Shown here: one piece after another, positions 16,537-24,976 of the stretch
Layout: each line of letters starts with the position of its first letter
Numbering within the stretch: the first letter of the stretch is position 1
Source of the DNA: Planctomycetota bacterium
Lineage (GTDB): Bacteria; Planctomycetota; UBA8742; UBA2392
DNA: 64,000 nt
Direction: 5' to 3'
Assembly (NCBI GenBank): GCA_025993795.1
Contig: JAMQHL010000017.1
Location: 1-64,000, forward strand
Program-made: the position numbers and the translations under genes
Notes under the pieces: generated by a model
What the model was told of the DNA's origin: nothing
The model's input: only the letters and a program-made list of their open reading frames with translations
Databases searched by the model: none

Positions 16537-17814
16537 ATGCTTACGCCCATTACAGACGTGCTGGACGACCTGCGCAGCGGCAAACCCATCATCTTGGTCG
16601 ATGACGAACACCGCGAGAACGAAGGCGATATCGTCATCGCCGCCGAGAAAATCACGCCCCAGGGCGTGAACTTCATGGCCAAAGAGGCTCGCGGCCTGAT
16701 CTGCCTGAGCCTGACCAACGAGATCGCAGACCGGCTCGACCTGCCGCCCATGACCCGCACCAACGAGGCGCCGCTGGGCACCGCTTTTACGGTCAGCATT
16801 GAGGCACGCGAAGGCGTAACCACGGGTATCAGTGCCGCAGACCGCGCGCACACCATCCTCACGGCCATTGCGGACAATGCCAGGGCGCGTGACCTGGTGC
16901 GCCCGGGGCATGTCTTTCCGCTGCGTGCACGTGAGGGCGGCGCGCTGGTGCGCAACGGCCAGACGGAGGGCAGCGTTGATCTGTGCCGCCTGGCGGGGCT
17001 GAAGTCAGCCGCGGTGATCTGCGAGATTATGAACGACGACGGCACCATGTCGCGCATGCCGGACCTGGTGAAGTTCGCCGCACTGCACGGGCTGAAGATA
17101 TGCAGCGTCGCTGACCTGGTGCGCCATCGCCTTCAGCACGAGCGCATCGTCAAGCGTGTCAGCGCCGCGCGTATGCCCACCGCCGCCGGGTTTTTCGATA
17201 TCTACCTGTATCACTCGCAAGCCGACGGCAAAGAGCACGTCGCGTTGTGCAAGAACGTGCTGCCTGAGGACCTGCGCCCAGCCGACGTCACCTACGCCGA
17301 CGAAGCAGTACTGGTGCGCGTGCACAGCGAGTGCCTGACAGGCGACGTCTTTGGCTCACAACGCTGCGACTGCGGCATGCAGCTCCATGCAGCCATGACG
17401 CAGATTCAGGCCGCTGAACGTGGCGTGGTCATTTACCTGCGCCAGGAAGGGCGCGGCATCGGCTTGGGTGAAAAGATCAAGGCCTATGCGCTGCAAGATG
17501 AAGGCTACGACACGGTAGAAGCCAACGAGCGCCTGGGGCACAAAGCCGACAAGCGCGAGTATGGCACCGGCTGCCAGATCTTGATGGACCTGGGCATTCG
17601 CAAGTTGAAGCTGTTGACGAACAACCCCAGCAAGCGCAGCGCGATTTCAGCGTACGGGCTCGAGATTGTGGACCGTGTGCCGATCGAGATGCCCACGACC
17701 GCCGAGAACAACTTCTACATGGCCACCAAGCGCGACAAACTGGGGCACATACTAAAGCTGCCCACGGACTCAGGCCGCCACAAGAAAGCCCGCAAAGACC
17801 GCGGCATAGAGTAG
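16537..17814 (+). CDS. ribBA: RibBA: 3,4-dihydroxy-2-butanone-4-phosphate synthase / GTP cyclohydrolase II
   Basis: 425 aa. The N-terminal half is RibB (DDEHRENEGDIV near residue 22, then TGISAADRAHTI and RPGHVFPLRA). The C-terminal half is RibA (RVHSECLTGDVFGSQRCDCG with the zinc cysteines, RQEGRGIGL, TNNPSK). The two halves make the two precursors of riboflavin from ribulose-5-phosphate and GTP. The stop codon TAG at 17812 lies inside the first bases of a palindromic repeat (GTAGGGGCG at 17811), so the element abuts or forms the 3' end. No FMN riboswitch is evident upstream. Confidence 0.95.
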   Translation: MLTPITDVLDDLRSGKPIILVDDEHRENEGDIVIAAEKITPQGVNFMAKEARGLICLSLTNEIADRLDLPPMTRTNEAPLGTAFTVSIEAREGVTTGISAADRAHTILTAIADNARARDLVRPGHVFPLRAREGGALVRNGQTEGSVDLCRLAGLKSAAVICEIMNDDGTMSRMPDLVKFAALHGLKICSVADLVRHRLQHERIVKRVSAARMPTAAGFFDIYLYHSQADGKEHVALCKNVLPEDLRPADVTYADEAVLVRVHSECLTGDVFGSQRCDCGMQLHAAMTQIQAAERGVVIYLRQEGRGIGLGEKIKAYALQDEGYDTVEANERLGHKADKREYGTGCQILMDLGIRKLKLLTNNPSKRSAISAYGLEIVDRVPIEMPTTAENNFYMATKRDKLGHILKLPTDSGRHKKARKDRGIE

Positions 17815-17838
17815 GGGCGACGCTTGCGTCGCCCGCGA
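17811..17838. repeat. Palindromic element, family A (intergenic copy at ribBA stop)
   Basis: A 28-nt palindromic stretch (GTAGGGGCGACGC, TTGCGT, CGCCCGCGA) that matches the start of the element inside aspS at 30135-30162 at 26 of 28 positions by eye. The TAG stop of ribBA is formed within it. The right-hand CGCCCCTAC arm seen in aspS is absent here, so this is a partial copy. Confidence 0.75.
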
Positions 17839-17972
17839 GCCAGCATCTCATGGGCGAGTCAGTGCCCCCGACGCAAGTGCGGGGTTATCGCACGAGGCAT
17901 GCGGACTTGGCGCTTGCACTCTGGCCCGAAGCGATTCACGCTTGTTCAGTGTGTCCGTGACCGGAGATCGCC

Positions 17973-18698
17973 ATGAGCAAGCTATTCGCCAGTGTCGGTA
18001 CTGTCGTCGCGGCAGTCGCCGCGTTCGCCCTGCTTTGTTCTGTCGGCTATTTCACACAGATCGGCATCAGCCAGTCGTTCGGCCCATCCGCAGCGGGCAA
18101 CACCGCAACTCCGCCGCGAAACAAGCCCCGCAGCAACGATTTCTATAGCAACCGGTCGTCGTCGGACGATCCTGAACCGGAACGGGTCAAGGGTTGGAAC
18201 GACATACCACTGGCGGAATTGACAAACGAATCCCGCCTGAAAAACCGCCCGGGCAACTTCGGGGCCGTTGGAGCTGTCGTTGATTTTCTTGCTGGGGTCT
18301 ATCAGGTTGAGCCCGAGTACCGGCACCTCTCATATCCGCTGCAAGTGGACAATAGATTCATCGAGTCAGCGGCCGACTTTGAACCGTGGATCGAGCCAGA
18401 TCGGTCGGGCTACAACCGGATCCGCAATAGCAACGTCGAGATCGAGAACATGTCGGTTTTCAATCTCGATGCGTCTTTGAGCGTCGACGACATCCCTGAC
18501 GACATGGGAGTTTCGAGAAAAGAATCCGACTATGTAGCGCGGCTGCGCGAAAGCTACAGCGGGCGCCTTGTAGTCGTGTCGATCAAGATCCGTACTGAAT
18601 CATTGACTTCGGACGACTCCAATAGCGGAGAGGGAATCCGGTTTATCTTGAACCGCAAGCCCGGCGAAGATTGGAAAATCATCTACATCGTTGACTAG
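17973..18698 (+). CDS. Membrane-anchored protein of unknown function
   Basis: 241 aa with GGAG ahead of the ATG. One N-terminal hydrophobic helix (residues 10-32) is followed by a Ser/Asn/Pro-rich linker and a soluble domain from about 75, ending in beta strands (GIRFILNRKPGEDWKIIYIVD). The final segment resembles the end of NTF2-like or calcineurin-inhibitor folds, but this is weak. No catalytic motif seen. It stands alone between ribBA and the amidohydrolase. Confidence 0.65.
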   Translation: MSKLFASVGTVVAAVAAFALLCSVGYFTQIGISQSFGPSAAGNTATPPRNKPRSNDFYSNRSSSDDPEPERVKGWNDIPLAELTNESRLKNRPGNFGAVGAVVDFLAGVYQVEPEYRHLSYPLQVDNRFIESAADFEPWIEPDRSGYNRIRNSNVEIENMSVFNLDASLSVDDIPDDMGVSRKESDYVARLRESYSGRLVVVSIKIRTESLTSDDSNSGEGIRFILNRKPGEDWKIIYIVD

Positions 18699-18754
18699 CG
18701 AATCGGTCGGAGCCGCCCATTGGCGCTTTGGCGCTTTGGCGGTAAACCGCCGCG

Positions 18755-20104
18755 ATGGACTATGCCGTTCGCGTTTCGCACTACCTGGACCCTGCCACGT
18801 TTGAACTTTCGCGCGATGTGATCCTGCTGCTTGTGGGCGGGCACGTGGCCGAGGTCATCACCGGCGGTGAAGTCAGCGGCGGCTTGGACGGCCTTGCCAT
18901 GCAGACGCTTGACCTCGGCGATGCGGCCTGCCTGCCCGGCTTCGTCAACGCCCACTGCCACCTTGACCTTTCGCACCTGCACCGCCAGGTCCCGCGCGGC
19001 CTGGCGTTTACCGACTGGGCCCGCGCCATTATCTCGGGCCGGCAGTTGCCCGAGCCGATCATCCAGGCGGGCATCGACGACGCGTGCAGCATGCTGGCAG
19101 CCACGGGCACAACGGCTGTACTTGATATCAGCGTGAGTGGCGACTCGGCCCCCGCACTGGCGCGGCACGGCATCCGCGGCGTGCTTGGGCTTGAAGTGCT
19201 CGGCGAGCCCAGCCGCGCAATGCAGCACTGTGATGAAGTCATACGCGCACGCTTTGAACTGGACACTGAGCGCCTTGGCAGCGACGCCGGCGATGCAGCT
19301 GCACCCGCGGCCCTGCCGGGAATTGAGTACGGCTACTCACCCCACGCGCCGTACTCGACGGGGGCCGAGCTGTATCAACTTGCCTACGGCCGCGCATTTG
19401 GCGAAGGCCGCGTGTGCACCACCCACGTCGCCGAAACCCGCGACGAGTTGCAGTTCATAGGCGACGGTAGCGGCCCGTTTCGCGACCTGCTGGCTGGCCT
19501 GGGTGTTGACCTGTCAAGTTTTACAGGCTACGGCGAAACGCCCATCACTCTGCTGCTGCGCGACTGGCTGGGGCCATGGCTGCCGCAGGGAGCCCCGGGC
19601 GTTGGTGCGGGTGACCCTTCGTTACAGCCCCAGGCTGATGCCATGGGTTCGTTGTCGCTGGTGCTCGTGCATGCCAATTATCCGCAAGGCCAAGACCTGC
19701 AATGGATTGAGCGCACGAAACCCACGATCTGCTGGTGCCCGCGCAGCCACGCGTACTTCGGCCACGAGCCGTGGCCCCTGCGCGAGTACTTTGACACGGG
19801 CGCCAATCTGGTTCTTGGCACCGACAGCCTGGCGAGTAATGACGGCCTGGACATGTGGGGCGAGATGCAAGCCGCTGTGCAGGCCCATCCCGGCGCGCCA
19901 CGCAACGAACTGCTGCGCATGGCGACAGTCAACGGCCGCAAGGCGCTGGGCCTGCCAACCGACATCGCCGATCTCGCGATTTGGGAGTTGCCGCCAGGCT
20001 TCCAGAATCTGGAGCTGGAGAAGCTTCTCAACCTGTGGGTCGGTCAGCACCCAAGGCTGGTGGCCAGTTTCAGCCGGGGGCAGTTGATCGCCCGGGCGAT
20101 CTGA
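18755..20104 (+). CDS. Amidohydrolase-superfamily (TrzN/aminofutalosine-deaminase-like) enzyme
   Basis: 449 aa. Metal-binding residues of the amidohydrolase TIM barrel are in place: NAHCHLDLS (HxH), TTHVAE (His), HANYP (His) and TDSLASND (Asp). Length and the SNDG-type end motif suit the chlorohydrolase/cytidine-deaminase group, whose members deaminate purine or pyrimidine derivatives or adenosine-like compounds such as aminofutalosine. The substrate cannot be settled here; no menaquinone mqn gene is adjacent. Likely cytoplasmic and Zn- or Fe-dependent. Confidence 0.8.
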   Translation: MDYAVRVSHYLDPATFELSRDVILLLVGGHVAEVITGGEVSGGLDGLAMQTLDLGDAACLPGFVNAHCHLDLSHLHRQVPRGLAFTDWARAIISGRQLPEPIIQAGIDDACSMLAATGTTAVLDISVSGDSAPALARHGIRGVLGLEVLGEPSRAMQHCDEVIRARFELDTERLGSDAGDAAAPAALPGIEYGYSPHAPYSTGAELYQLAYGRAFGEGRVCTTHVAETRDELQFIGDGSGPFRDLLAGLGVDLSSFTGYGETPITLLLRDWLGPWLPQGAPGVGAGDPSLQPQADAMGSLSLVLVHANYPQGQDLQWIERTKPTICWCPRSHAYFGHEPWPLREYFDTGANLVLGTDSLASNDGLDMWGEMQAAVQAHPGAPRNELLRMATVNGRKALGLPTDIADLAIWELPPGFQNLELEKLLNLWVGQHPRLVASFSRGQLIARAI

Positions 20105-20214
20105 CCTCGACGCGGGAAAGCAGGCAGTTGCGATTGCACGATGGTCGCTTGCGCTCGTGGCTCATGTTCTCATATTCGTACGCAACCGCTGCGCGTTTTG
20201 TATTGAGGCCGAAC

Positions 20215-21531
20215 ATGCTGGACATCAAGTTCATTCGCGAGAATCCTGACATCGTCAAACGCAAGCTCGCAACTCGCGGCGTTGACACCGCTGCCATTGA
20301 CGAAGTTCTCAAGATCGACGAACAGTGGCGCGCCATCAAGTTCGATGCCGAGCAGCAGCAGGGAGACTTGAACAAAGCCAGCAAGGCCTTCGGCGCCTGG
20401 AAGGGTGCGCTGAAGAAAAGCCCGGCGGCACCGGCACCGGCAGACCTGACCAGCTTACTCGGGGCAGCACCCAGGAATGCTGATGACGCCAAAGCTCAAC
20501 TCGCGAAGCTGGGCGAGAAGCAGGACCACTACGAGAAGGCAGCGGCGGTCTTCGAACAGCAGATTGAAGTGCAGCTGCTTTACCTGCCCAACCTGCCCAG
20601 CGACCATGCGCCGGTCGGCAAGAGCGAGCACGATAACGTTGTGCGCAAGGCGCACGGTGAGCCGCCGAAGTTTGATTTCGCGCCGAAGGCACATTGGGAT
20701 CTTGCGGAGCTTGGCAACGAGATTGGCGGGCGCATCAGCGGCAGCGGCTTTCCGTTTTTTCGTGGCCGGTTGGCGCGCCTGGAACGCGCGCTGATCAACT
20801 TCTTTCTGGACCTGCACACGCGAGAGCACGGCTATACCGAATGCTGGACACCGTTCATGGTGCGCGAAGAGACGCTTCGCAACAGTGGCCAGTTGCCGAA
20901 GTTCCGCGAAGAGATGTACCGCACCGACGCGCGTGACGACCTGTTCATGATTCCGACAGCGGAAGTGCCGCTGACCAGCGTCCATGCAGACGAAATCATT
21001 GCCGACGAGCAGGCGCCCATCCGCTATTGCGCGTTCACGCCATGTTTTCGCCGCGAAGCCGGCGCCGCAGGCAAAGACACGCGCGGCATTCTGCGCGTTC
21101 ACCAGTTCAACAAGGTTGAACTGATGGTCGTCACCACGCCCGAAGAAGGCGAAGCCGAACATGAGCGCCTGACACGCTGCGCCGAAGCAGTGCTTGAAAA
21201 ACTCGAGTTGCCTTATCGGCGCCTCGAGCTTTGCACCGGCGACATTGGCTTTGGGGCGGCACGCTGCTACGACCTGGAAGTCTACGCGGCGGGCGTTGAC
21301 AAGTGGCTTGAAGTCAGCAGTTGCAGCCACTTCACCGATTTCCAGGCGCGGCGAGCCAAGATCAGGGTGAAAGACAAGGACAAGAAAACGCGGCTGGCAC
21401 ACACGCTGAACGGCAGCGGCCTGGCCTGCCCGCGCACGATGATTGCAATTCTCGAGAACAACCAGACGGCGGATGGCAGAGTGCGCATCCCGGCCGCCTT
21501 GCAGTCGTACTACGGCAGTGAGTGGCTTTAG
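20215..21531 (+). CDS. serS: Seryl-tRNA synthetase
   Basis: 438 aa from ATG 20215 (MLDIKFIRENPDIVKRKLA), the family's typical start. A longer in-frame opening upstream overlaps the amidohydrolase and is rejected. The N-terminal helical hairpin that binds tRNA-Ser carries an Ala/Pro-rich stretch at about residues 64-90 (KKSPAAPAPADLTSLL...) that I would not expect in this arm. Class II motifs follow: PFMVRE, TPCFRREAGAAGKDTRG (motif 2) and LNGSGLACPRTMIAILEN (motif 3). It charges tRNA-Ser, and tRNA-Sec if that exists. It is followed by nadB 13 nt later. Confidence 0.95.
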   Translation: MLDIKFIRENPDIVKRKLATRGVDTAAIDEVLKIDEQWRAIKFDAEQQQGDLNKASKAFGAWKGALKKSPAAPAPADLTSLLGAAPRNADDAKAQLAKLGEKQDHYEKAAAVFEQQIEVQLLYLPNLPSDHAPVGKSEHDNVVRKAHGEPPKFDFAPKAHWDLAELGNEIGGRISGSGFPFFRGRLARLERALINFFLDLHTREHGYTECWTPFMVREETLRNSGQLPKFREEMYRTDARDDLFMIPTAEVPLTSVHADEIIADEQAPIRYCAFTPCFRREAGAAGKDTRGILRVHQFNKVELMVVTTPEEGEAEHERLTRCAEAVLEKLELPYRRLELCTGDIGFGAARCYDLEVYAAGVDKWLEVSSCSHFTDFQARRAKIRVKDKDKKTRLAHTLNGSGLACPRTMIAILENNQTADGRVRIPAALQSYYGSEWL

Positions 21532-21544
21532 AAGAATGCATCCA

Positions 21545-23149
21545 ATGACTGACCGCTACCTTGTATCGTTTGACACGAAGCACCTCAGCCAGGAAACGGT
21601 TGATGTGCTGGTCATCGGCACCGGCGTTGCCGGCTTGACGGCGGCGCTTGCAGCTGCGCGGGGTGGGCGGCAGACGCTGATGGTGAACAAGGCGTTGTTG
21701 GAAGAAAGCAACACCAGCTACGCCAAGGGCGGGATTGCGGCTGTCGTGGGGGGCGATGACACCTTTGACGCGCACGTGCGCGACACACTGGTCGCGGGCG
21801 ACGGCCTTTGCGACGACGCTGTTGTCCGCGCGATTATTGAAGCCGCGCCGGGTGCGGTGAACTTCCTCAAGAGTTGCGGCGCGAAGTTTGACAGCAACGA
21901 AGCCGGCGAGGTTGACCTGGGCCGCGAGGGCGGCCACTCAGGACACCGCATTCTGCATGCCGGCGGCGACGCCACGGGTACCGAAGTTACGCGCGCGTTG
22001 CTGGCCGCGTGCCGTGATACGGCCGGCCTGCGCGCGTACAAGAACACGTTTGTGCTGGACCTGTTGACGGACAGCGGAGCCTGTGTCGGCGCTGTGATGA
22101 TGCGCCACAACGAGCCGCATGTGATATGGGCCCGCACGGTGATACTGGCCAGCGGCGGCGCCGGCCAGCTTTACCGCGAGAGCACTAACCCGGCGATTGC
22201 CACTGCCGACGGCCATGCCATGGCGCTGCGCGCGGGGGCGATCATGCGCGACATGGAAATGGTGCAGTTCCACCCGACGTTGCTGTATGTGGCTGGCCTT
22301 GAGCGCCGCCTGATCACCGAGGCGTTGCGCGGCCACGGCGCATACCTTCGTAACAGCAACGGCGAGCGCTTCATGGTTGGCAAACACGAACTGGCGGAGC
22401 TTGCGCCGCGCGACGTGGTCAGCCGCGAAATCGGGCGCGAGCTGCGCCGCACCGGCGACGCGGCAGCGTTTCTGGACGTCACGCACCTGAACCAGCCCGA
22501 GTTGCGCACCAAGTTTCCGACCTTCATGCAGTCGTGTGACGACGCCGGCATTGATTGTTCCAAGTCATGGGTGCCGGTCAGGCCCGGGCCCCACTACATG
22601 ATTGGCGGCGTGCATGCCGACCTCGACGGCGTTGCCAGCATCGACGGCCTGCTGGCGGTCGGCGAGGTCACCAGCACCGGATTGCACGGCGCGAACCGTC
22701 TGGCCAGCAACAGCCTGCTGGAGGGCCTGGTGTGCGGCGAGCGCGCGGGCGCCCTGGCTGCATCCCGCGGCCCCAACGAGGGCAAGCACCCGCGCCTTGT
22801 GAGCGAACGGCCGATGCGCGACACCCGGCGCATCGACGTGTGGGACATGATCAACTCGGTCAAGGGTGCGATGTGGCGCGGCATGGGTGTGGAGCGCGCA
22901 GAGCGCGGAATGCAAAGCCTGCTGCGTCAGTTGACCGGCTGGCAGCGCATGATCCGCGAACAGGAACGTCGTTTCCCCAGCGAGTGGCAACTCGAGAACA
23001 TGCTGGAAGTAGCGATTGCCATGACCGAAAGCGCGCTGTTGCGCAACGAGTCGCGCGGCGTGCACTACCGCACGGACTTCCCCGACCAGAACCCAGCGCT
23101 TGCGCGCAAGCACACGCTGATCAAGGGCGGTGCGACGACCCTGACTTAG
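21545..23149 (+). CDS. nadB: L-aspartate oxidase
   Basis: 534 aa from ATG 21545 (an in-frame ATG at 21536 is an alternative). The FAD-binding motif VLVIGTGVAGLTAALAA is followed by SNTSYAKGGIAAVV, HRILHAGGDATGTEV, FHPTLLY and RPGPHYMIGGVHADLDG, all typical of NadB and the succinate dehydrogenase flavoprotein fold. The C-terminal helical domain is complete. It oxidises aspartate to iminoaspartate for de novo NAD synthesis in the cytoplasm. nadA and nadC are not in the window. It follows serS closely and probably shares its transcript. Confidence 0.93.
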   Translation: MTDRYLVSFDTKHLSQETVDVLVIGTGVAGLTAALAAARGGRQTLMVNKALLEESNTSYAKGGIAAVVGGDDTFDAHVRDTLVAGDGLCDDAVVRAIIEAAPGAVNFLKSCGAKFDSNEAGEVDLGREGGHSGHRILHAGGDATGTEVTRALLAACRDTAGLRAYKNTFVLDLLTDSGACVGAVMMRHNEPHVIWARTVILASGGAGQLYRESTNPAIATADGHAMALRAGAIMRDMEMVQFHPTLLYVAGLERRLITEALRGHGAYLRNSNGERFMVGKHELAELAPRDVVSREIGRELRRTGDAAAFLDVTHLNQPELRTKFPTFMQSCDDAGIDCSKSWVPVRPGPHYMIGGVHADLDGVASIDGLLAVGEVTSTGLHGANRLASNSLLEGLVCGERAGALAASRGPNEGKHPRLVSERPMRDTRRIDVWDMINSVKGAMWRGMGVERAERGMQSLLRQLTGWQRMIREQERRFPSEWQLENMLEVAIAMTESALLRNESRGVHYRTDFPDQNPALARKHTLIKGGATTLT

Positions 23150-23529
23150 GCTTTCGCGTGCCTGTCAAAGATGCTGCCGGGTTTGCGCTTCTTCCAGGCG
23201 CGGATGTCGCGCTCAATGCGCTGCTTTTCATCGCCTGCAACCGTCATGCCGCGCCGGGCCTGCAACAGCGCAAAGACCAGCACGGCAATCAAGATCCCCA
23301 GCGGCGAAGCCACGTAGTAGCGCTGGTCGGGATACGCGAACAAGCCCACGACAACGACCCCGATGCCGGCGGCCATCACGACTCCACAAATTACCGCTGC
23401 CCGGTGAAACTTTCGGCGGGCGAACTGCAAAGCCGAAACTGCCGCCGCCAGCTCGCCGTCAAGCTTGGTTTGCAGCTGTTGCCATTTCTCGGTACTGAGG
23501 TCACTCACCGAATCTCCAGCCTTCTCCAT
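23146..23529 (-). CDS. Small two-helix membrane protein
   Basis: 127 aa. An N-terminal amphipathic region (residues 10-40) is followed by two hydrophobic helices (about 43-65 and 72-92) and a basic C-terminal tail (RDIRAWKKRKPGSIF). Family unknown to me. Its stop overlaps the nadB stop by 4 nt on the opposite strand. It lies 15 nt downstream of waaA on the same strand and is probably its operon partner, suggesting an envelope role by context only. Confidence 0.65.
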   Translation of the reverse strand: MEKAGDSVSDLSTEKWQQLQTKLDGELAAAVSALQFARRKFHRAAVICGVVMAAGIGVVVVGLFAYPDQRYYVASPLGILIAVLVFALLQARRGMTVAGDEKQRIERDIRAWKKRKPGSIFDRHAKA

Positions 23530-23544
23530 GCATGTGGCATTTCA

Positions 23545-24873
23545 TCAGCGGTCATTCAGCAACGCCGCGACAAGATTCATATGACGTTCCAGGGCGCCGC
23601 GGCCCGCCAGCAGGCGTGCCTGCCCTGCCTGGCCCAAAGCCTGCCGCGCTTGCGCGTCATCTAACAAACGAATGACTTCGCGCTCGAGTTCAGTGGCGTC
23701 CTGCACGACCAGCGCGCCGCTGCACTCTTTCAGTTCACGAACGGTGGCCTTGAAGTTCCGGGTGTGCGGTCCGTACAGCGTGGCTTTGCCCAAGGCCACG
23801 GGCTCGGCCATGTTCTGGCCGCCGTGAGGGACCAGTGACCCGCCAATGAACACCACGTCGGCAACGCCGTACATGGCGGCAAGTTCGCCCATCGTGTCCA
23901 GCAGAATTACGTCGTTCGCCCCTGCCGGATTCTCCGGTGAAAGATCGCTGCGGTTGCGCCATGGAATGCCGGCCCTGGTCAGCATCTCGCGCACCGCCGC
24001 GTATCGTTCGGGGTGGCGGGGCACGATCACCACACGGCAGCCAAGGCGCGGAATCATTGCGACAAGCAGCTCATGCTCACCGGGGTGGGTGCTGCCGCAG
24101 ACCAGCACGCGCTGGTCTGCGTCGATGCCGAAGGCGCGGCGAAAGTAGGCGACCTTGTCGGAGTCGGGTTCTGCTTTGAGCGAGTCGTACTTGAGGTTGC
24201 CGGTGACAGTGACTCGGGACTGGGGAATCGGGAATCGGGAGCCAGGCGGAGCGCCATCTCCGTTCCCGATTCCCGATTCCCGGGTGCCAGCCAGTGCCTT
24301 CGCACGCGCGGCGTACGCCTCGTCCTGCATTGCCCACACGCTGATTGCGTCGTATGCCGGCTGTAACAGCCATGCAAACCGCCGATAGTTGCGAAAGCTG
24401 TTTTCGCTGATGCGCCCGTTGGCCAGCAGTACCGGCACGCTCTTTCGCTTCGCATGCATCAGCCAGTTGGGCCAGAGCTCAAGCTCGACCAGCACGATCA
24501 GCGCGGGGTTCAGTGCCCGAAAGAACTTCGCGACCACCCACGACAAGTCCAGCGGCGAGTAACAGTGGTAGTAGTCCGTAAGTTCACGCGCCGCAATCTC
24601 GGCGGCGGTCTTGGTCGTGTATGTGACGACAATGTCAAACTCAGGGTGCCGGTCGCGCAGGGCCTTCAGCAACGGCTTGATCTGCAACAGTTCACCGACG
24701 CTGACAGCATGGACCCAGATGCTCTTGCTTTGGCTCAAACGTGGCGCCAATTGGCCGAATCGCTGCCCAATGCCCGCGCGGTACTTGCCCGTCGTGACGT
24801 ACTTGTAAACGAACCACGGCCAGATCCAGGCCGCGACCCACAGGTACCCGAAGTTGAACAGCCAGCGCCGCAT
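23545..24873 (-). CDS. waaA: 3-deoxy-D-manno-octulosonic acid (Kdo) transferase
   Basis: 442 aa GT30 glycosyltransferase. It has an N-terminal membrane anchor, then VHAVSVGELLQIKPL containing the catalytic-type Glu, VELELWPNWL, VTVTGNLKYDSLK, CGSTHPGEHELL and the GGSLVPHGGQNMAEP nucleotide-sugar motif. It adds Kdo to lipid A precursor at the inner membrane. Residues 198-217 (within TRESGIGNGDGAPP...PIPQS) are an in-frame insertion just before VTVTGNLK. It is encoded by a perfect palindromic element at 24222-24281 and is not expected in the family. Its presence indicates LPS-type lipid A synthesis. Confidence 0.92.
   Translation of the reverse strand: MRRWLFNFGYLWVAAWIWPWFVYKYVTTGKYRAGIGQRFGQLAPRLSQSKSIWVHAVSVGELLQIKPLLKALRDRHPEFDIVVTYTTKTAAEIAARELTDYYHCYSPLDLSWVVAKFFRALNPALIVLVELELWPNWLMHAKRKSVPVLLANGRISENSFRNYRRFAWLLQPAYDAISVWAMQDEAYAARAKALAGTRESGIGNGDGAPPGSRFPIPQSRVTVTGNLKYDSLKAEPDSDKVAYFRRAFGIDADQRVLVCGSTHPGEHELLVAMIPRLGCRVVIVPRHPERYAAVREMLTRAGIPWRNRSDLSPENPAGANDVILLDTMGELAAMYGVADVVFIGGSLVPHGGQNMAEPVALGKATLYGPHTRNFKATVRELKECSGALVVQDATELEREVIRLLDDAQARQALGQAGQARLLAGRGALERHMNLVAALLNDR
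24222..24281. repeat. Palindromic element, family B, inserted in frame within waaA
   Basis: Perfect 18-bp inverted repeat: 24223-24240 (GGGAATCGGGAATCGGGA) and 24264-24281 (TCCCGATTCCCGATTCCC), with a 23-nt loop. Each arm is itself built of a repeated GGGAATC unit. It lies wholly inside waaA without breaking the frame. Confidence 0.9.
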
Positions 24874-24976
24874 GCGGGCGTTCTAGGTTTTCGCCCGGCT
24901 GTTGTCAGTGATCTGCCGGTGACCAGCGGCGCTTGCTAGAATGGCATGCCCCGTCCTGCCCCTGCCCGGTTCCGCG

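Noticed and set aside
17815..17972. An untranslated regulatory RNA after ribBA
   Set aside because: Apart from the palindromic repeat I see no conserved-looking structure, and riboflavin riboswitches lie upstream of rib genes, not downstream.
19855..20214. An N-terminal extension of seryl-tRNA synthetase upstream of ATG 20215
   Set aside because: It overlaps the amidohydrolase gene in another frame, and MLDIKFIRENPDIV is the standard family N-terminus.
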